Positions 31,766 to 40,657 of a stretch of 64,000 nucleotides of DNA are shown here, in pieces; within the stretch, counting starts at the first letter, position 1, and each line of letters begins with the position of its first letter. Below the pieces are notes generated by a model, which saw only the letters and a list, made by a program, of their open reading frames with translations, was not told the DNA's origin and searched no databases. Source of the stretch: Roseomonas populi (lineage in GTDB: Bacteria > Pseudomonadota > Alphaproteobacteria > Acetobacterales > Acetobacteraceae); assembly GCF_024594815.1 (NCBI RefSeq), contig NZ_JANJOU010000028.1, forward strand, positions 19,665 through 83,664, in the 5' to 3' direction. Both the position numbers and the translations under genes were made by a program.

Positions 31766-32482
31766 ATGACTACCCCCGCCGCCTGCCCCAGCTTCGCCGG
31801 GTATCGCTTCCCGGCCGAGATCGTCAGCCAAGCGGTGTGGCTCTATTTCCGCTTCCCGCTCAGCTTGCGGATGGTCGAGGAGATGCTGGCTTTCCGCGGC
31901 ATCGTGGTCAGCCATGAGACACTGCGCCAGTGGAGCCGCAAGTTCGGCCAGGCATTCGCCAACGGGATCCGCCGCCGGCTGCCCCGGACCGGCGACAAGT
32001 GGCACCTGGATGAGGTCGTCCTCAAGATCAACGGTGTGACACACTGGCTTTGGCGCGCCGTCGACCAGGCCGGGATGGTGCTCGACGTGCTGGTGCAGAG
32101 CCGACGGGATAAGCAAGCTGCCAAGCGTCTACTCAGGAAGCTGCTGAAGCGGCAGATGCGGCCACCTCGGGTCATGATCACCGACAAACTGGCAAGCTAT
32201 GCTGCCGCGAAGAAGGAGGTGATGCCCTCCGTCGAGCACCGGCAGCACAAGGGGCTGAACAACCGTGCGGAGAACTCGCATCAGCCGACGAGACGTCGAG
32301 AGCGACAGATGAAGCGCTTCAAATCAGCAGGCCAAGCGCAGCGCTTCCTCTCTGCCCACGACGGAATCAACAACCTCTTTCATCTTCGCCGCGACCACCT
32401 CCACGCCAGCGAGTACCGCGCCGCAAGGGCACGCGCATTAGAGCTGTGGTCCGACATCAGCGGGATCACCGCGTCGACTTGA
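31766..32482 (+). CDS. IS6-family transposase (intact)
   Basis: 238 residues with the IS6/IS26 layout: start FAGYRFPAEIVSQAVWLYFR, then a DDE catalytic core with Asp in HLDEVVLKING, Asp in MITDKLASY and Glu in NNRAENSHQPTRRRER, which is the highly conserved IS6 block. No frameshift is seen, so the enzyme could be active. IS6 elements move by replicative or conservative co-integration and often flank acquired cargo. A second copy would be needed to form a composite transposon around katG; none is present in this window. Confidence 0.9.
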   Translation: MTTPAACPSFAGYRFPAEIVSQAVWLYFRFPLSLRMVEEMLAFRGIVVSHETLRQWSRKFGQAFANGIRRRLPRTGDKWHLDEVVLKINGVTHWLWRAVDQAGMVLDVLVQSRRDKQAAKRLLRKLLKRQMRPPRVMITDKLASYAAAKKEVMPSVEHRQHKGLNNRAENSHQPTRRRERQMKRFKSAGQAQRFLSAHDGINNLFHLRRDHLHASEYRAARARALELWSDISGITAST

Positions 32483-32483
32483 T

Positions 32484-33024
32484 CGCCCTTGATCCCGGCG
32501 CCGATCAGCCAGCCGCGTCGCCCCGAGACCAGCAAGTTGACGATGCCCTCGCGGCCGCCCTCGCCACAGCGCCCGCCCTCCTGCGCGCGCAGAGCACGAT
32601 CGGCCCCGCCGAGCGCCGGGCCATCGCGGCTTACCGGCAGGAGAAGTATCCAGCCATCGAGAGCGGCATCCAGCAGGCTGCCGGATTCGCCGTGCCGGTC
32701 GAGGTGGAGTGGGACCAGCTCACCCTGCCGGGCGATGCCCAGTATTACGCGCGCGACGACTTCTTCGGGAAGACGATCTTCGAGCCGCTGACCACCGCGT
32801 TGCGGAGCATCACGGCCGATGCGATGGGGCGCGATGCTCTGCGCGGGGAGCTTCAGCGCATCCACATCCGCTACGACGAGAAGACAGCGCCTGCTTCCAA
32901 CTACCCGAACGGGCTCTCCTTCCAGGTCGGCACGCTCGACATCAATTGGCGCCCCTACGCCAACACCGGCGACGTGGCGGAGCGGACCCAGGCCATCACG
33001 GGGCTCCTCGAGAAGAACCTCTGA
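32484..33024 (+). pseudogene. Hypothetical protein gene truncated at its 5' side next to the IS6 element
   Basis: The frame opens only inside the IS6 region and carries a coherent protein of about 180 residues ending at 33024: QQVDDALAAALATAPALLRA, then YYARDDFFGKTIFEPL, then FQVGTLDINWRPYANTGD. I do not recognise a family. No sensible start with a ribosome site lies after the transposase, so the N-terminus has probably been removed by the insertion. A start at GTG 32446 would put transposase-derived residues on it. Confidence 0.5.
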
Positions 33025-33058
33025 TCCTCGCCGCTGAAACAGAGGCCGGAGCGGGGCG

Positions 33059-33481
33059 TCATCCGTCCTGCTCCGGGTCATAGACACGCTCGAAGGCCTG
33101 CGCCGTGCAGCGCGGGCAAGAGAGGTAGATCGCGGTGCCGCCGCGGGGCAGCACGATCCCTCGTCGCTCGCGGTCGATGCGCCATCGCGCGCGCCGCCCG
33201 TCCGCGAGGGTGACGAGACCTTCGGCGTGGCAGCGCGACATCTCCAGGTCGTGATAGTAGGCCCGCGCATCCACGCGGCGCGCCGCGGCGAAATAGGCGC
33301 GCACCTCGCGCGGCCGCAGGCGGAAGCGGGCGCACTGCGCCGCGGTCTCCTCCCCGCTCACGTCGTTGCCGCGCGCGCCGTTCGCGGTGATGCGGATGTC
33401 CGAAACCGGCCCGGGCAGGCGCGCTGCCGTAGCCGGCCCAACGGCGAGAACCGCCAGCAGGAGGGTGACGGCACGGCGCAC
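33059..33481 (-). CDS. Secreted hypothetical protein
   Basis: 140 residues with a clear signal peptide (RRAVTLLLAVLAVGPATAA, cleavage near residue 20). The mature part has three or four cysteines, two of them in YLSCPRCTAQAF near the end. I do not recognise a family. It is the last gene of a three-gene minus-strand run (34679 to 33059) of exported small proteins, separated by three bases from the gene before it. Confidence 0.7.
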   Translation of the reverse strand: MRRAVTLLLAVLAVGPATAARLPGPVSDIRITANGARGNDVSGEETAAQCARFRLRPREVRAYFAAARRVDARAYYHDLEMSRCHAEGLVTLADGRRARWRIDRERRGIVLPRGGTAIYLSCPRCTAQAFERVYDPEQDG

Positions 33482-33484
33482 GCC

Positions 33485-33925
33485 CTACTCCTCCGGGCCG
33501 CGGTAGATGGTGACGAGGCGCCAGCCCTCCTGCCCGCGCGCGAACTCCAGGCTGCCGATGCGCGCCTGGCCCGGCGCGACGTTGCGGGGATCGAGGACCG
33601 GCTCCGGCGTGTCGCGAATCACGTCCAGCACCGTGCGGTTGTTCCTCACGTCCTCCACCGTCCGCAGCAGGCGGCGGAAGGCGGCGGGAAGGGTCGCGGC
33701 TGTCAGGCGGCGCATGGGCTCATCGTCCAGCTCGCCGCGGCTCTCCAGGGGCAGGCGGCTCATGCGCGTCACGGCCGCCATGTCCCCAGCCCGGACGGCG
33801 GCGCGGAAGCCGCGCCAGAAGGCTGCGATGGAGGCGGCGCGGGGATCGCGCTGGGCGGCCGCTGGCCGGACAACGAAGGAAACGGCGGCGAGGGACGCTC
33901 TGGCGAGGAGGCGGCGCGTGGGCAT
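33485..33925 (-). CDS. Exported hypothetical protein
   Basis: 146 residues. The N-terminus TRRLLARASLAAVSFVVRPAAAQ reads as a signal sequence with two adjacent arginines. The mature domain contains FWRGFRAAVRAGDMAAVTRMSRLPLES, a pattern seen in small NTF2-like or DUF4440-like exported domains, and ends GWRLVTIYRGPEE. The fold guess is weak. ATG 33925 lies four bases after the stop of the upstream gene, so it is in the same operon. Confidence 0.65.
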   Translation of the reverse strand: MPTRRLLARASLAAVSFVVRPAAAQRDPRAASIAAFWRGFRAAVRAGDMAAVTRMSRLPLESRGELDDEPMRRLTAATLPAAFRRLLRTVEDVRNNRTVLDVIRDTPEPVLDPRNVAPGQARIGSLEFARGQEGWRLVTIYRGPEE

Positions 33926-33929
33926 GGCG

Positions 33930-34679
33930 TCATCCCTTGCGCCTGTAGAAGCCGGAGAAGGTGACGTTGTGGCCGCCGCAGCCATTGTTGTCGCGCGCCA
34001 GCAAGTAGGGGCCGCGCCGCCACAGGCGGATGCGGCAGGTGAACTCGTCGCCCGCCTCGTAGGCCTGGGTGCGGCCGTCCTCGCCCATGGAGAAGGCCAG
34101 CACGCCGTTCACGGGCCGCGCCTCGCCCGCCACCTCGCCGATGTTGACGCCGCCACGCCGCACGCGCTCAGGGTCGCCCATGCCCCAGGTGGCGTCGCCC
34201 TTCACCACCAGCGCGCCCTTGGAGCCGGGGGAGATGACGATGTCCTGCTCCGGCGCCCTCCACTGGCCGTTCCAGTCGGCCGGGGCTTGCTCCGCCTCCG
34301 GCAGCGGCAACAGGGCGGCGGCGGGCGGGCAGCCGATCGTCGCCGCGCCCCGCGCGCCCACGAAGCCGGCGCAGGTATAGGCGCCACCGGAGGCGCCGTG
34401 GGACGGGCCGGTCAGCACCACGTCGCCCGGCGTGAGATAGGCCCGCGCCCGGCAGGCCGCGCCCTCGTTCGGGCAACCCCGCACCAGCGTGCCGTCCTGG
34501 ACGAAGTTGACCCGCGACACGCCGGGCCGCACGGCGGCGACGCGCGCATCCTCCTTCACGAGGTCGGACCAGACGCAGCCCGCCCGCGCCGCCACGGGCG
34601 CGAGGCAGAGGATCGCCTCCAGGGCGAAGAGGACGCGGCGGAGCGGCAAGGCATCTCTCCCTTCCTGCCGCCTCGGCAT
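33930..34679 (-). CDS. Exported hypothetical protein, Cys-rich
   Basis: Up to 249 residues. A hydrophobic signal (LFALEAILCLAPVAARAGC) follows either ATG 34679 or, more convincingly for the signal, a TTG at 34649 placed after GGAAGGGAGAG. An SH3-like segment (KEDARVAAVRPGVSRVNFVQ) precedes a second half with C-x-I-R-L-W-R-R and DNNGCGGHNVTFSGFYRR, which resembles short extracellular beta-sandwiches. Function unknown. It heads the three-gene secreted operon. Confidence 0.6.
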   Translation of the reverse strand: MPRRQEGRDALPLRRVLFALEAILCLAPVAARAGCVWSDLVKEDARVAAVRPGVSRVNFVQDGTLVRGCPNEGAACRARAYLTPGDVVLTGPSHGASGGAYTCAGFVGARGAATIGCPPAAALLPLPEAEQAPADWNGQWRAPEQDIVISPGSKGALVVKGDATWGMGDPERVRRGGVNIGEVAGEARPVNGVLAFSMGEDGRTQAYEAGDEFTCRIRLWRRGPYLLARDNNGCGGHNVTFSGFYRRKG

Positions 34680-34860
34680 AGCCGACCGGGCGAAGATGGG
34701 GAGCGGGGCGCCGATCAACTCCCGCGGCGCGCGGCCAAGTCGGGGAAGGCGGGCCCCACCCGCGGCGGCCCCGCGCATCCAACGCCGGCGCCGGGCGCTG
34801 GAATGCCACGGAGGGGCCGCGACCCCGCCCCGTCCCGCGAGAGGCAGCACGACGCTCGAA

Positions 34861-36570
34861 ATGCCTGATCCCGTTTCACCCGCCGCGTCGCGGGCCCTCA
34901 TCGCCGCGCGCCTCGGCATCGGCCTGGCACAGGGCGTCGCGCTCCGTGCGCTCTCGGCGATGGTGGAGGGAGCGGTGCCGCATCCCTGGGCGGCGGCGAA
35001 CCCCAAGGGCTTCGGCCTGCTGGTCCTCCTCGCCGCTCTCTTGCCGCTGCCCGTCCTCCTCGGCCTCGGCCACATCCGCGGGCGGGCGCTGGCGGCGTGG
35101 ACGCTCGCCTCGGCCGCCCTGATACTCCTCCTCGGCGGCCATGACCTGCGCCAGCACGGCGAGCTGTCGCTGACGCCCGCGAGCAACGCCCTGATGCTCT
35201 CCCTCGGCGGGCTCCTCTTCATCGGGCAGGCGCTGATGGCGGCGGCCGATGCCGGGCGCCGGTGGTGGCCCCGCTACCCCGACCTCTTCGAGGCCGCCTG
35301 GCGCACGGGGATGCAGCTCGCCCTCGCCCTGGCCTTCGTGCTGGGCTTCTGGCTGATCTACTGGATCGGCTCGATGCTTTTCTCCGGCATCGGGATTAAG
35401 GCGCTGCGGGACCTCGGCGGGCGGTCCGGCTTCGTCATCCCCGTCACCACCGCCCTCGGCGCGGCTGGCATCCACCTGGCGGATTCGGGCGGGCGGCTCA
35501 CGCGCGGGCTGCGCGCCCTGCTGCTCGCGCTCGGCGCCTGGCTGGCGCCGCCCGCCGCGGGCCTCGCCGCCGCCTTCCTGCTCAGCCTGCCCTTCACGGG
35601 GCTGGAGGTGTTCCGGGGGAGCGAGGCCGCGAGCTGGCTGACGGCGGCGGCCGCCGGCCTCGTGGTGCTGATCAACGCCGTGCACGGGGATGGCGGGTCG
35701 CGCGGCGAGGGGTCGGCGGCCCTCCTGCTCGGCCTCTCGGCCCGCCTCTCGGCCGTGCTGCTCCCGGTCCTCGTGGCGTTGGCGGCCCTGGTGCTGGCGC
35801 GCACCGTCGGCTCGCGCGGGCTGACCGAGATGCGCGTGGAGGGCGCCGCCGTGCTGGCGCTGCTCGCCGCCTACGCCGTTGCCTACGCCTTCGCGGCGCG
35901 GCGGCCGGCGATGCGGGCGATCGAGCCGGCCAACACCACCATCGCCCTCCTGGCGATCCCCGTCCTCGTCGCGCTGAACACGCCGTTGGCCGATCCCGCG
36001 CGCCTGACGGCGGAGAGCCAGACGGGGCGGCTGCTGCGCGGCGAGGTCGCCCCCGACGACTTCGACTTCTACCGGCTGGGCAAGGCCGGGCACAGCGGCG
36101 GGCGCGCGTTGGCGGCCCTGGCCCGCCACCCGGACCCGGAGATCGCCCGCCGGGCCGATGCCGCCCTTCCCCGCCCGGAGACACCCCCGCCCGCCACGCT
36201 CGAGGACGCCGCCGAAGCCCCGCTGCGCCTGCGCGCCCTGCCGGACGGCACCGCCCTGCCGCCCGGCCTGGCGGAGGCGATGATGCAGGTGCGGCCCGAG
36301 TGCGTGGAGGAGGAGTGTGTGGCCCGCCTCGTCGAGCTGGAGGGGCAGGACACCTGGCTCGTCGGCCCTGTCTACGGCGGGTTCAGGGCGATGCGGGCGG
36401 AGGGCGCGGGCTGGCGGCTGCTGGCGATCTTCAACGCCCCGCTCCAGTGCCGGGACGCCGCGCGGGCCGGGCTGCGGGCGGGCCCGCCGAACGCGGCGCC
36501 CTGGCTGCCGGCACTCGAGCTTGGCGGCGTGGTGCTGCGGCCCGTGCTGCCACGGGACCATTGCCGATAG
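34861..36570 (+). CDS. DUF4153 membrane protein
   Basis: 569 residues. About 10-12 membrane helices fill residues 40-385; VLINAVHGDGG matches the conserved NAVYQDG-like box of DUF4153 proteins. A soluble tail (about 390-569) carries RLTAESQTGRLL and the Asp-rich EVAPDDFDFYRL that mark this family, then an extra domain with CVEEECVARLVEL. The family is uncharacterised; members are often under stress regulons. ATG 34861 is chosen because homology begins there. It stands alone between two opposite operons. Confidence 0.78.
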   Translation: MPDPVSPAASRALIAARLGIGLAQGVALRALSAMVEGAVPHPWAAANPKGFGLLVLLAALLPLPVLLGLGHIRGRALAAWTLASAALILLLGGHDLRQHGELSLTPASNALMLSLGGLLFIGQALMAAADAGRRWWPRYPDLFEAAWRTGMQLALALAFVLGFWLIYWIGSMLFSGIGIKALRDLGGRSGFVIPVTTALGAAGIHLADSGGRLTRGLRALLLALGAWLAPPAAGLAAAFLLSLPFTGLEVFRGSEAASWLTAAAAGLVVLINAVHGDGGSRGEGSAALLLGLSARLSAVLLPVLVALAALVLARTVGSRGLTEMRVEGAAVLALLAAYAVAYAFAARRPAMRAIEPANTTIALLAIPVLVALNTPLADPARLTAESQTGRLLRGEVAPDDFDFYRLGKAGHSGGRALAALARHPDPEIARRADAALPRPETPPPATLEDAAEAPLRLRALPDGTALPPGLAEAMMQVRPECVEEECVARLVELEGQDTWLVGPVYGGFRAMRAEGAGWRLLAIFNAPLQCRDAARAGLRAGPPNAAPWLPALELGGVVLRPVLPRDHCR

Positions 36571-36592
36571 GACAGGGCGGGGCTCCCGCGCC

Positions 36593-37201
36593 TCAGCGGC
36601 GGCCCGGCGGCCCGGCCATCAGGATCAGCCCGGCCTCCGCGATGCCGCGCGCGTCCGGCGCCGTGGTGGCCAGGAGGGTGAAGCGCACCGGCCGCGCCGG
36701 GCCGCTCTCGGCACCCGTTCCCGGCTCGGACCAGTAGCTCGTGGCGAGGGGGGAGAACCCGTCCGCCACCCCGGCCTCCGTCATGCCCTCCGCCGCCGCG
36801 CGCGCGGTGACGCGGCCCAGGAAGCCCTTCGCGGGCACGCCGAGCAGCCCGGGCGCCCCGACCTGTCCGGCCGCGAAGTCGGAGCCGACGTAGCAGTGCC
36901 GGCCGTTCTCGTCCTCGCCCCAGCTCGCGACGTAGCGCGGGGAGAGGAGCTGGACCGCCCTCTCGCGGTCCGGCATGCGCAGGGGAAGGCCACGGATCGC
37001 CTCCGCCGTTGCCGGCCCTGTCGGCAGGCCGCCGAAGGGCGTCCGGCCCGCGCGGACGTAGCCGAGACAGTCCTCGAAGATGATCCGCATGACCAGCGGC
37101 TCGTTCTTCTCCAGTTCCGCGGCGCCGGCCAACAACGCGGGGAGGAGAAGCCACAAGACGGCCAGGAGCGCCCCCGTTCGCGCCACTGCCATGGTTCTCA
37201 T
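36593..37201 (-). CDS. Exported hypothetical protein
   Basis: 202 residues with a signal peptide (VARTGALLAVLWLLLPALLAGAA). The mature part has two cysteines (DCLGYVRAGRTPF and GRHCYVGSDF) that could form a disulfide. ATG 37201 overlaps the stop of the upstream MFS gene (ATGA), so it is coupled to it. No family recognised; a role as a periplasmic partner of the transporter is only inference. Confidence 0.68.
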   Translation of the reverse strand: MRTMAVARTGALLAVLWLLLPALLAGAAELEKNEPLVMRIIFEDCLGYVRAGRTPFGGLPTGPATAEAIRGLPLRMPDRERAVQLLSPRYVASWGEDENGRHCYVGSDFAAGQVGAPGLLGVPAKGFLGRVTARAAAEGMTEAGVADGFSPLATSYWSEPGTGAESGPARPVRFTLLATTAPDARGIAEAGLILMAGPPGRR

Positions 37202-38835
37202 CTCTCCAGCCACGGGTAGCGGACGCGCGCCTCCCGCTCGGCCGTCTCCGCGTCGACGAAGTAGGACGCCTCCTCCGGCAGGGCGAGCCATCCCCGGGCG
37301 AGGGGCTGGCCCTCGTGGAAGGTTTCGAAGAACTCCTCCACGCGCAGGGCGTACAGGCCGTCCCGGCCGACGACGCGGACCCGCCGCGCCCCGTCGGGCG
37401 CCTCCAGCACCCTCTCTGTCATCTCCTCCGCGGGATCCGCCCCGCCCCGGCGGGATGGTTGTACCTCTGCCGCCCCCATTGCCTCGGGGCTGGGGCCGCC
37501 GGCGCTTAGCGGGGCTGCCAGCAGCGCGGCCACCGCCGCCAGCCCCAGCCCGAGGGACATCGAGCCCACCGGCCCGCCCTGCCCCGTGGCGCCGAGCCAG
37601 AACAGGGGCAGAAGCAGGGAGACAAAGGGCGCCAGCAGCCCGCCCAGAGCGCCCGCGGCGATGAGGAGCCCCGCCGCGGCCGCTCCTCGCCCGGCCGGCG
37701 CGCTCCCGACCAGCGCCAGGGCGTTCCCGGCCTCGAACAGCCCGCGCCCGAGACCGACGACCAGCATGCTTGCCAGCGCCGCGGGCGCCCCGGCCACGGG
37801 CACCACCAGGGCTGCCGCTCCGAGGGCCAGCAGCAGCGCCCCGACGGGCGCCGGCCGGCGCGCCACGCCCCACCCACCCGCGAGAGCGCCGAGCGCCGCG
37901 CCCAGGGCGGCGGCGAGGAGAGGAAATTGCAACCACACCGGCGGCAGGCTCCAGGCCGACATCAGCTGAGGGATGGCCGCCGTGTTCACGGCCGTTACCG
38001 CCAGCCCGCCGAGCAGCGCCGCCCCCGCCGCTGCCCCCGCGCCCGGCCGCGCCAGCAGGTTCAGGGGCAGCAGGGCCGCCGCCCGCCGCGCCTGCCATGC
38101 CCAGAGCGCGGCGAGGAGCACGCCGACGACCAGCAGCACGAGGCCGCGCCAGGGCCGGAAGGGCGCGGTGTAGAGGGCCGCGAGCAGGACACTGAGGCAG
38201 AGGAGGTTCAGCAGCGTGCCGAGGGCGTCGAAGGGGTGCCGCGCCGGGTCCTCCGGCAGCGCCTTCAGTCCCAGCCGCAGGGAGGTCAGGGCCAGCACGA
38301 CCCCCGGGAGGGCCAGCCCGGGGAAACCGAGCGCCCCCATTCCAAGGCCCGAGAGAATCGGCAGCAGCACCAGGCCCAGCACGCCGGCGGCGACCGCGAG
38401 GCCGAAGCCGGGGGCGAGGCGCGTCCCGCCGAAGACCGGGCGGACCAGGGCGAGGCCGGCGGCGAGCAACCCGGCCGAGGCCATGCCCTGCACCAGCCGC
38501 AGCCCCATCAGCGCCCACAGCTCGAGGGGCAGCGCCGCGGCGAGCGAGAGCGCGGCGACGAGGACGACCGCGCCGAGGAAGGCGCGGCGCGGCCCGAGGC
38601 GCCCGGCCAGCGAGGCCGCCGGCAGGGCCCCCAGGAGAAGCCCGACCCCGTAGGGCGGCTGGAGCAGGGCGATCATCATCACCGGCAAGGCCAGCCGCTG
38701 CATGTGCAGGGGCTGCAGCAGGTTGAAGACCGTGCCCGGCAGCGCCGCCAGCGCCAGGCCTAGCAGCAGCGCCAGCGGCGCCTGCCAGCGCCCGGCCCCC
38801 GTTCCCGTCATCCGCCGATCCCTACCTATTGCCAT
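37198..38835 (-). CDS. MFS-like transporter with a soluble C-terminal extension
   Basis: 545 residues: about 14 hydrophobic helices to residue 430, then about 110 soluble residues (EEMTERVLEAPDGARRVRVVG, then FFETFHEGQPLARGWLALPEE). RLGPRRAFLGAVVLVAALSLA is the MFS loop-2 block. The tail is not a usual MFS element. Alternative start ATG 38811 (MTGTGAG) removes eight residues. It is coupled with the exported protein at 36593. Substrate unknown. Confidence 0.72.
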   Translation of the reverse strand: MAIGRDRRMTGTGAGRWQAPLALLLGLALAALPGTVFNLLQPLHMQRLALPVMMIALLQPPYGVGLLLGALPAASLAGRLGPRRAFLGAVVLVAALSLAAALPLELWALMGLRLVQGMASAGLLAAGLALVRPVFGGTRLAPGFGLAVAAGVLGLVLLPILSGLGMGALGFPGLALPGVVLALTSLRLGLKALPEDPARHPFDALGTLLNLLCLSVLLAALYTAPFRPWRGLVLLVVGVLLAALWAWQARRAAALLPLNLLARPGAGAAAGAALLGGLAVTAVNTAAIPQLMSAWSLPPVWLQFPLLAAALGAALGALAGGWGVARRPAPVGALLLALGAAALVVPVAGAPAALASMLVVGLGRGLFEAGNALALVGSAPAGRGAAAAGLLIAAGALGGLLAPFVSLLLPLFWLGATGQGGPVGSMSLGLGLAAVAALLAAPLSAGGPSPEAMGAAEVQPSRRGGADPAEEMTERVLEAPDGARRVRVVGRDGLYALRVEEFFETFHEGQPLARGWLALPEEASYFVDAETAEREARVRYPWLER

Positions 38836-38885
38836 CCGCAGCGTTCGCCGCGGAGGAGGTCCGCATCCCCGTTCCCCAGCACGCG

Positions 38886-39467
38886 CTAAGGGGCCGCGTC
38901 GTCGTGGCCCAGCACCCCGGCTGCCCAGTCCCGCACCGCCGCCGCGTCAGGCTCGGTCAGGTCGCGGCGCGGCAGCATCACCGGGCGCGCCGCTCCGAAG
39001 CGGAGGATGAGGTAGCCCGGCGGCTCCTCGATCCCCGTCAGCAGCGCGGCGTCGTAGGAAGCTTCCCATGTCGCGCCCCGGATGGTGGCGCGATCGGGCC
39101 CGAGGGTGACGGAGACCGGGCCGACCAGGGGCTCCCGCCCTTCCTCCGAGCGCATCTCCAGCATCGTCCGCAGCCCCAGCCGCTCCGTCCACCGGGACAG
39201 CAGTGCGAGCAGCAGGGCCGCGCCCAGGATCGCAGCGGCCACGACGGCATCGTCCCAGGCGGGCGGGCGCAGCAGCGGCGTGGGATCGTGCGGATTCACG
39301 GCGGCCCAGCTCGCCACGCGCCCCGCCATCGGCGCCGAGAGGGCGAGGAGCGCCCCCCCGGCGACGAGCTGCGAGCCGCCGATCCCGAAGGGAAGCCCGC
39401 GCCGGTTCTGCGCGACGAGGAGCCAGGCTTGGTCCTCCGCGTGCCAGTTGATGGAGAGCGCGATCAC
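38886..39467 (-). CDS. YcxB-like membrane protein (copy 2)
   Basis: 193 residues, GTG start overlapping the stop of the preceding gene (GTGA). Two membrane helices (about 27-50 and 75-97) are followed by a cytoplasmic YcxB-like domain: VSVTLGPDRATIRGATWEAS, then LILRFGAARPVMLPRRDL, the typical end block. The order and the LPRRDL ending are shared with the gene just upstream. Function of this domain is unknown. Confidence 0.7.
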   Translation of the reverse strand: MIALSINWHAEDQAWLLVAQNRRGLPFGIGGSQLVAGGALLALSAPMAGRVASWAAVNPHDPTPLLRPPAWDDAVVAAAILGAALLLALLSRWTERLGLRTMLEMRSEEGREPLVGPVSVTLGPDRATIRGATWEASYDAALLTGIEEPPGYLILRFGAARPVMLPRRDLTEPDAAAVRDWAAGVLGHDDAAP

Positions 39468-40144
39468 GCCCGCCCCTCCCGCGCGTGGCGCCGCACCCAG
39501 TCCCGCACCGCCTCCTGCTGCTCCGGCGCCAGGTCGCGCCGGGGCAGGACGACGACGGAGACGAGGCCGAAGCGCAGCATCATGTGATCCCGGTCCTCCA
39601 CAAGCCCGCGCAGCAGGGCCACGTCGAAGCGCCGCGCGGCCCGCGGGCCCGTCCAGTGCAGCGCGCGCGTGCCCAGTACCACCCGCGCCGGGCCGCCTCC
39701 ATCGGGTGGGACGCCGTCCGGCCCGGGCCGAAGTACGCGCCTGGCATGGGCCACCGAGGCCCATCGCCGCACCAGCGGCAGGAGGTAGGCCCCGGCGAGC
39801 CAGCCCAACCCCGCGAAGGCGGCGATGGCGGCGAGGATCGCCAGCAACGGCAGCCCCTCCGGCACGGGCGACTTCCAGCCGCTGCCGGAGGCGAGCACGG
39901 CGGTGACGGCCGTCAGCATCACCAGCCCGCCGAGAGCGGCGCTGCCCAGCCCGCCGCGCGGGGTCATGGCCGCGACGGCCAGGCGGCTGGCGGCCACCTC
40001 GTCCTCCGTGTCCACGCGCACGACCAGGACCGGTCCCCTGTCCGGGGCGGGCGACGTCCAGAGGCCGGCCGGGCGCGCGGACGGGGGCGTGACCGGGCGC
40101 TCCCAGGGGCGCCGGGGCGGGGTGCCGGATGAGACCTCGTTCAT
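39464..40144 (-). CDS. YcxB-like membrane protein (copy 1)
   Basis: 226 residues: a basic, proline-rich N-terminus, two membrane helices (about 68-88 and 97-120) and a YcxB-like C-terminal domain (LGTRALHWTGPRAARRF, then LRFGLVSVVVLPRRDLAPEQ). It overlaps its paralog at 38886-39467 by four bases. The two probably form a hetero-pair. Role unknown. Confidence 0.7.
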   Translation of the reverse strand: MNEVSSGTPPRRPWERPVTPPSARPAGLWTSPAPDRGPVLVVRVDTEDEVAASRLAVAAMTPRGGLGSAALGGLVMLTAVTAVLASGSGWKSPVPEGLPLLAILAAIAAFAGLGWLAGAYLLPLVRRWASVAHARRVLRPGPDGVPPDGGGPARVVLGTRALHWTGPRAARRFDVALLRGLVEDRDHMMLRFGLVSVVVLPRRDLAPEQQEAVRDWVRRHAREGRA

Positions 40145-40240
40145 GCATCCTCCGCGTCCCGAACGCCGGAGAGGGCCGAAGGGCGGCGCCCCTCCCTGGC
40201 CGGGCGTTCCGCGCCGCGCAAGGCCGCACGGCCGGGCCGG

Positions 40241-40657
40241 TCAGCGCAGCGCGATGACGAGCCCGTCCTCGAAAAAGCGGTAGCCGAGGCCAGGGCGCAT
40301 GAAGGCGACCGCCACGGCGTTGACGTCCCCGCAGCGCACCCAGCCGGCCACGGTCCCCGGTGTGTCGAGAACCGCGGGAAAGCGCCAGTGGGGGCCGAAG
40401 TGGCGGGCAATGGCGCCCCGGTCGCGCGGGCGGATGTCGTCGTAGCCCACCTCCGCCGCGCAACTCTCACCCAGCGGGTCGGTCAGCCCCTCCCGCCGCA
40501 GGGCCAGGTGCCGCACCCCGGTCCGGGCCAGCAGCGCACGCGGCCCTGGCGGGCCGGAGACGGCGCCGAAGGTCCAGTCCCGCATCCAGAAGGGGTCTTC
40601 CGCCGCCCCGGCCGGCGTGGCTGCGAGAAGCGCCAGGGCAAGGAGGAGGCAACTCAT
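40241..40657 (-). CDS. Exported hypothetical protein
   Basis: 138 residues with a signal peptide (SCLLLALALLAATPAGAA). The C-terminal half, IARHFGPHWRFPAVLDTPGT then FMRPGLGYRFFEDGLVIALR, recurs as a frameshifted remnant at 51436-51617, so it is a family present at least twice on this chromosome. ATG 40657 overlaps the stop of the upstream membrane protein (ATGA). Function unknown. Confidence 0.68.
   Translation of the reverse strand: MSCLLLALALLAATPAGAAEDPFWMRDWTFGAVSGPPGPRALLARTGVRHLALRREGLTDPLGESCAAEVGYDDIRPRDRGAIARHFGPHWRFPAVLDTPGTVAGWVRCGDVNAVAVAFMRPGLGYRFFEDGLVIALR

Noticed and set aside
31640..32520. Terminal inverted repeats of the IS6 element
   Set aside because: No matching 14-base repeats could be found on both sides of the transposase, so the element limits were not drawn.
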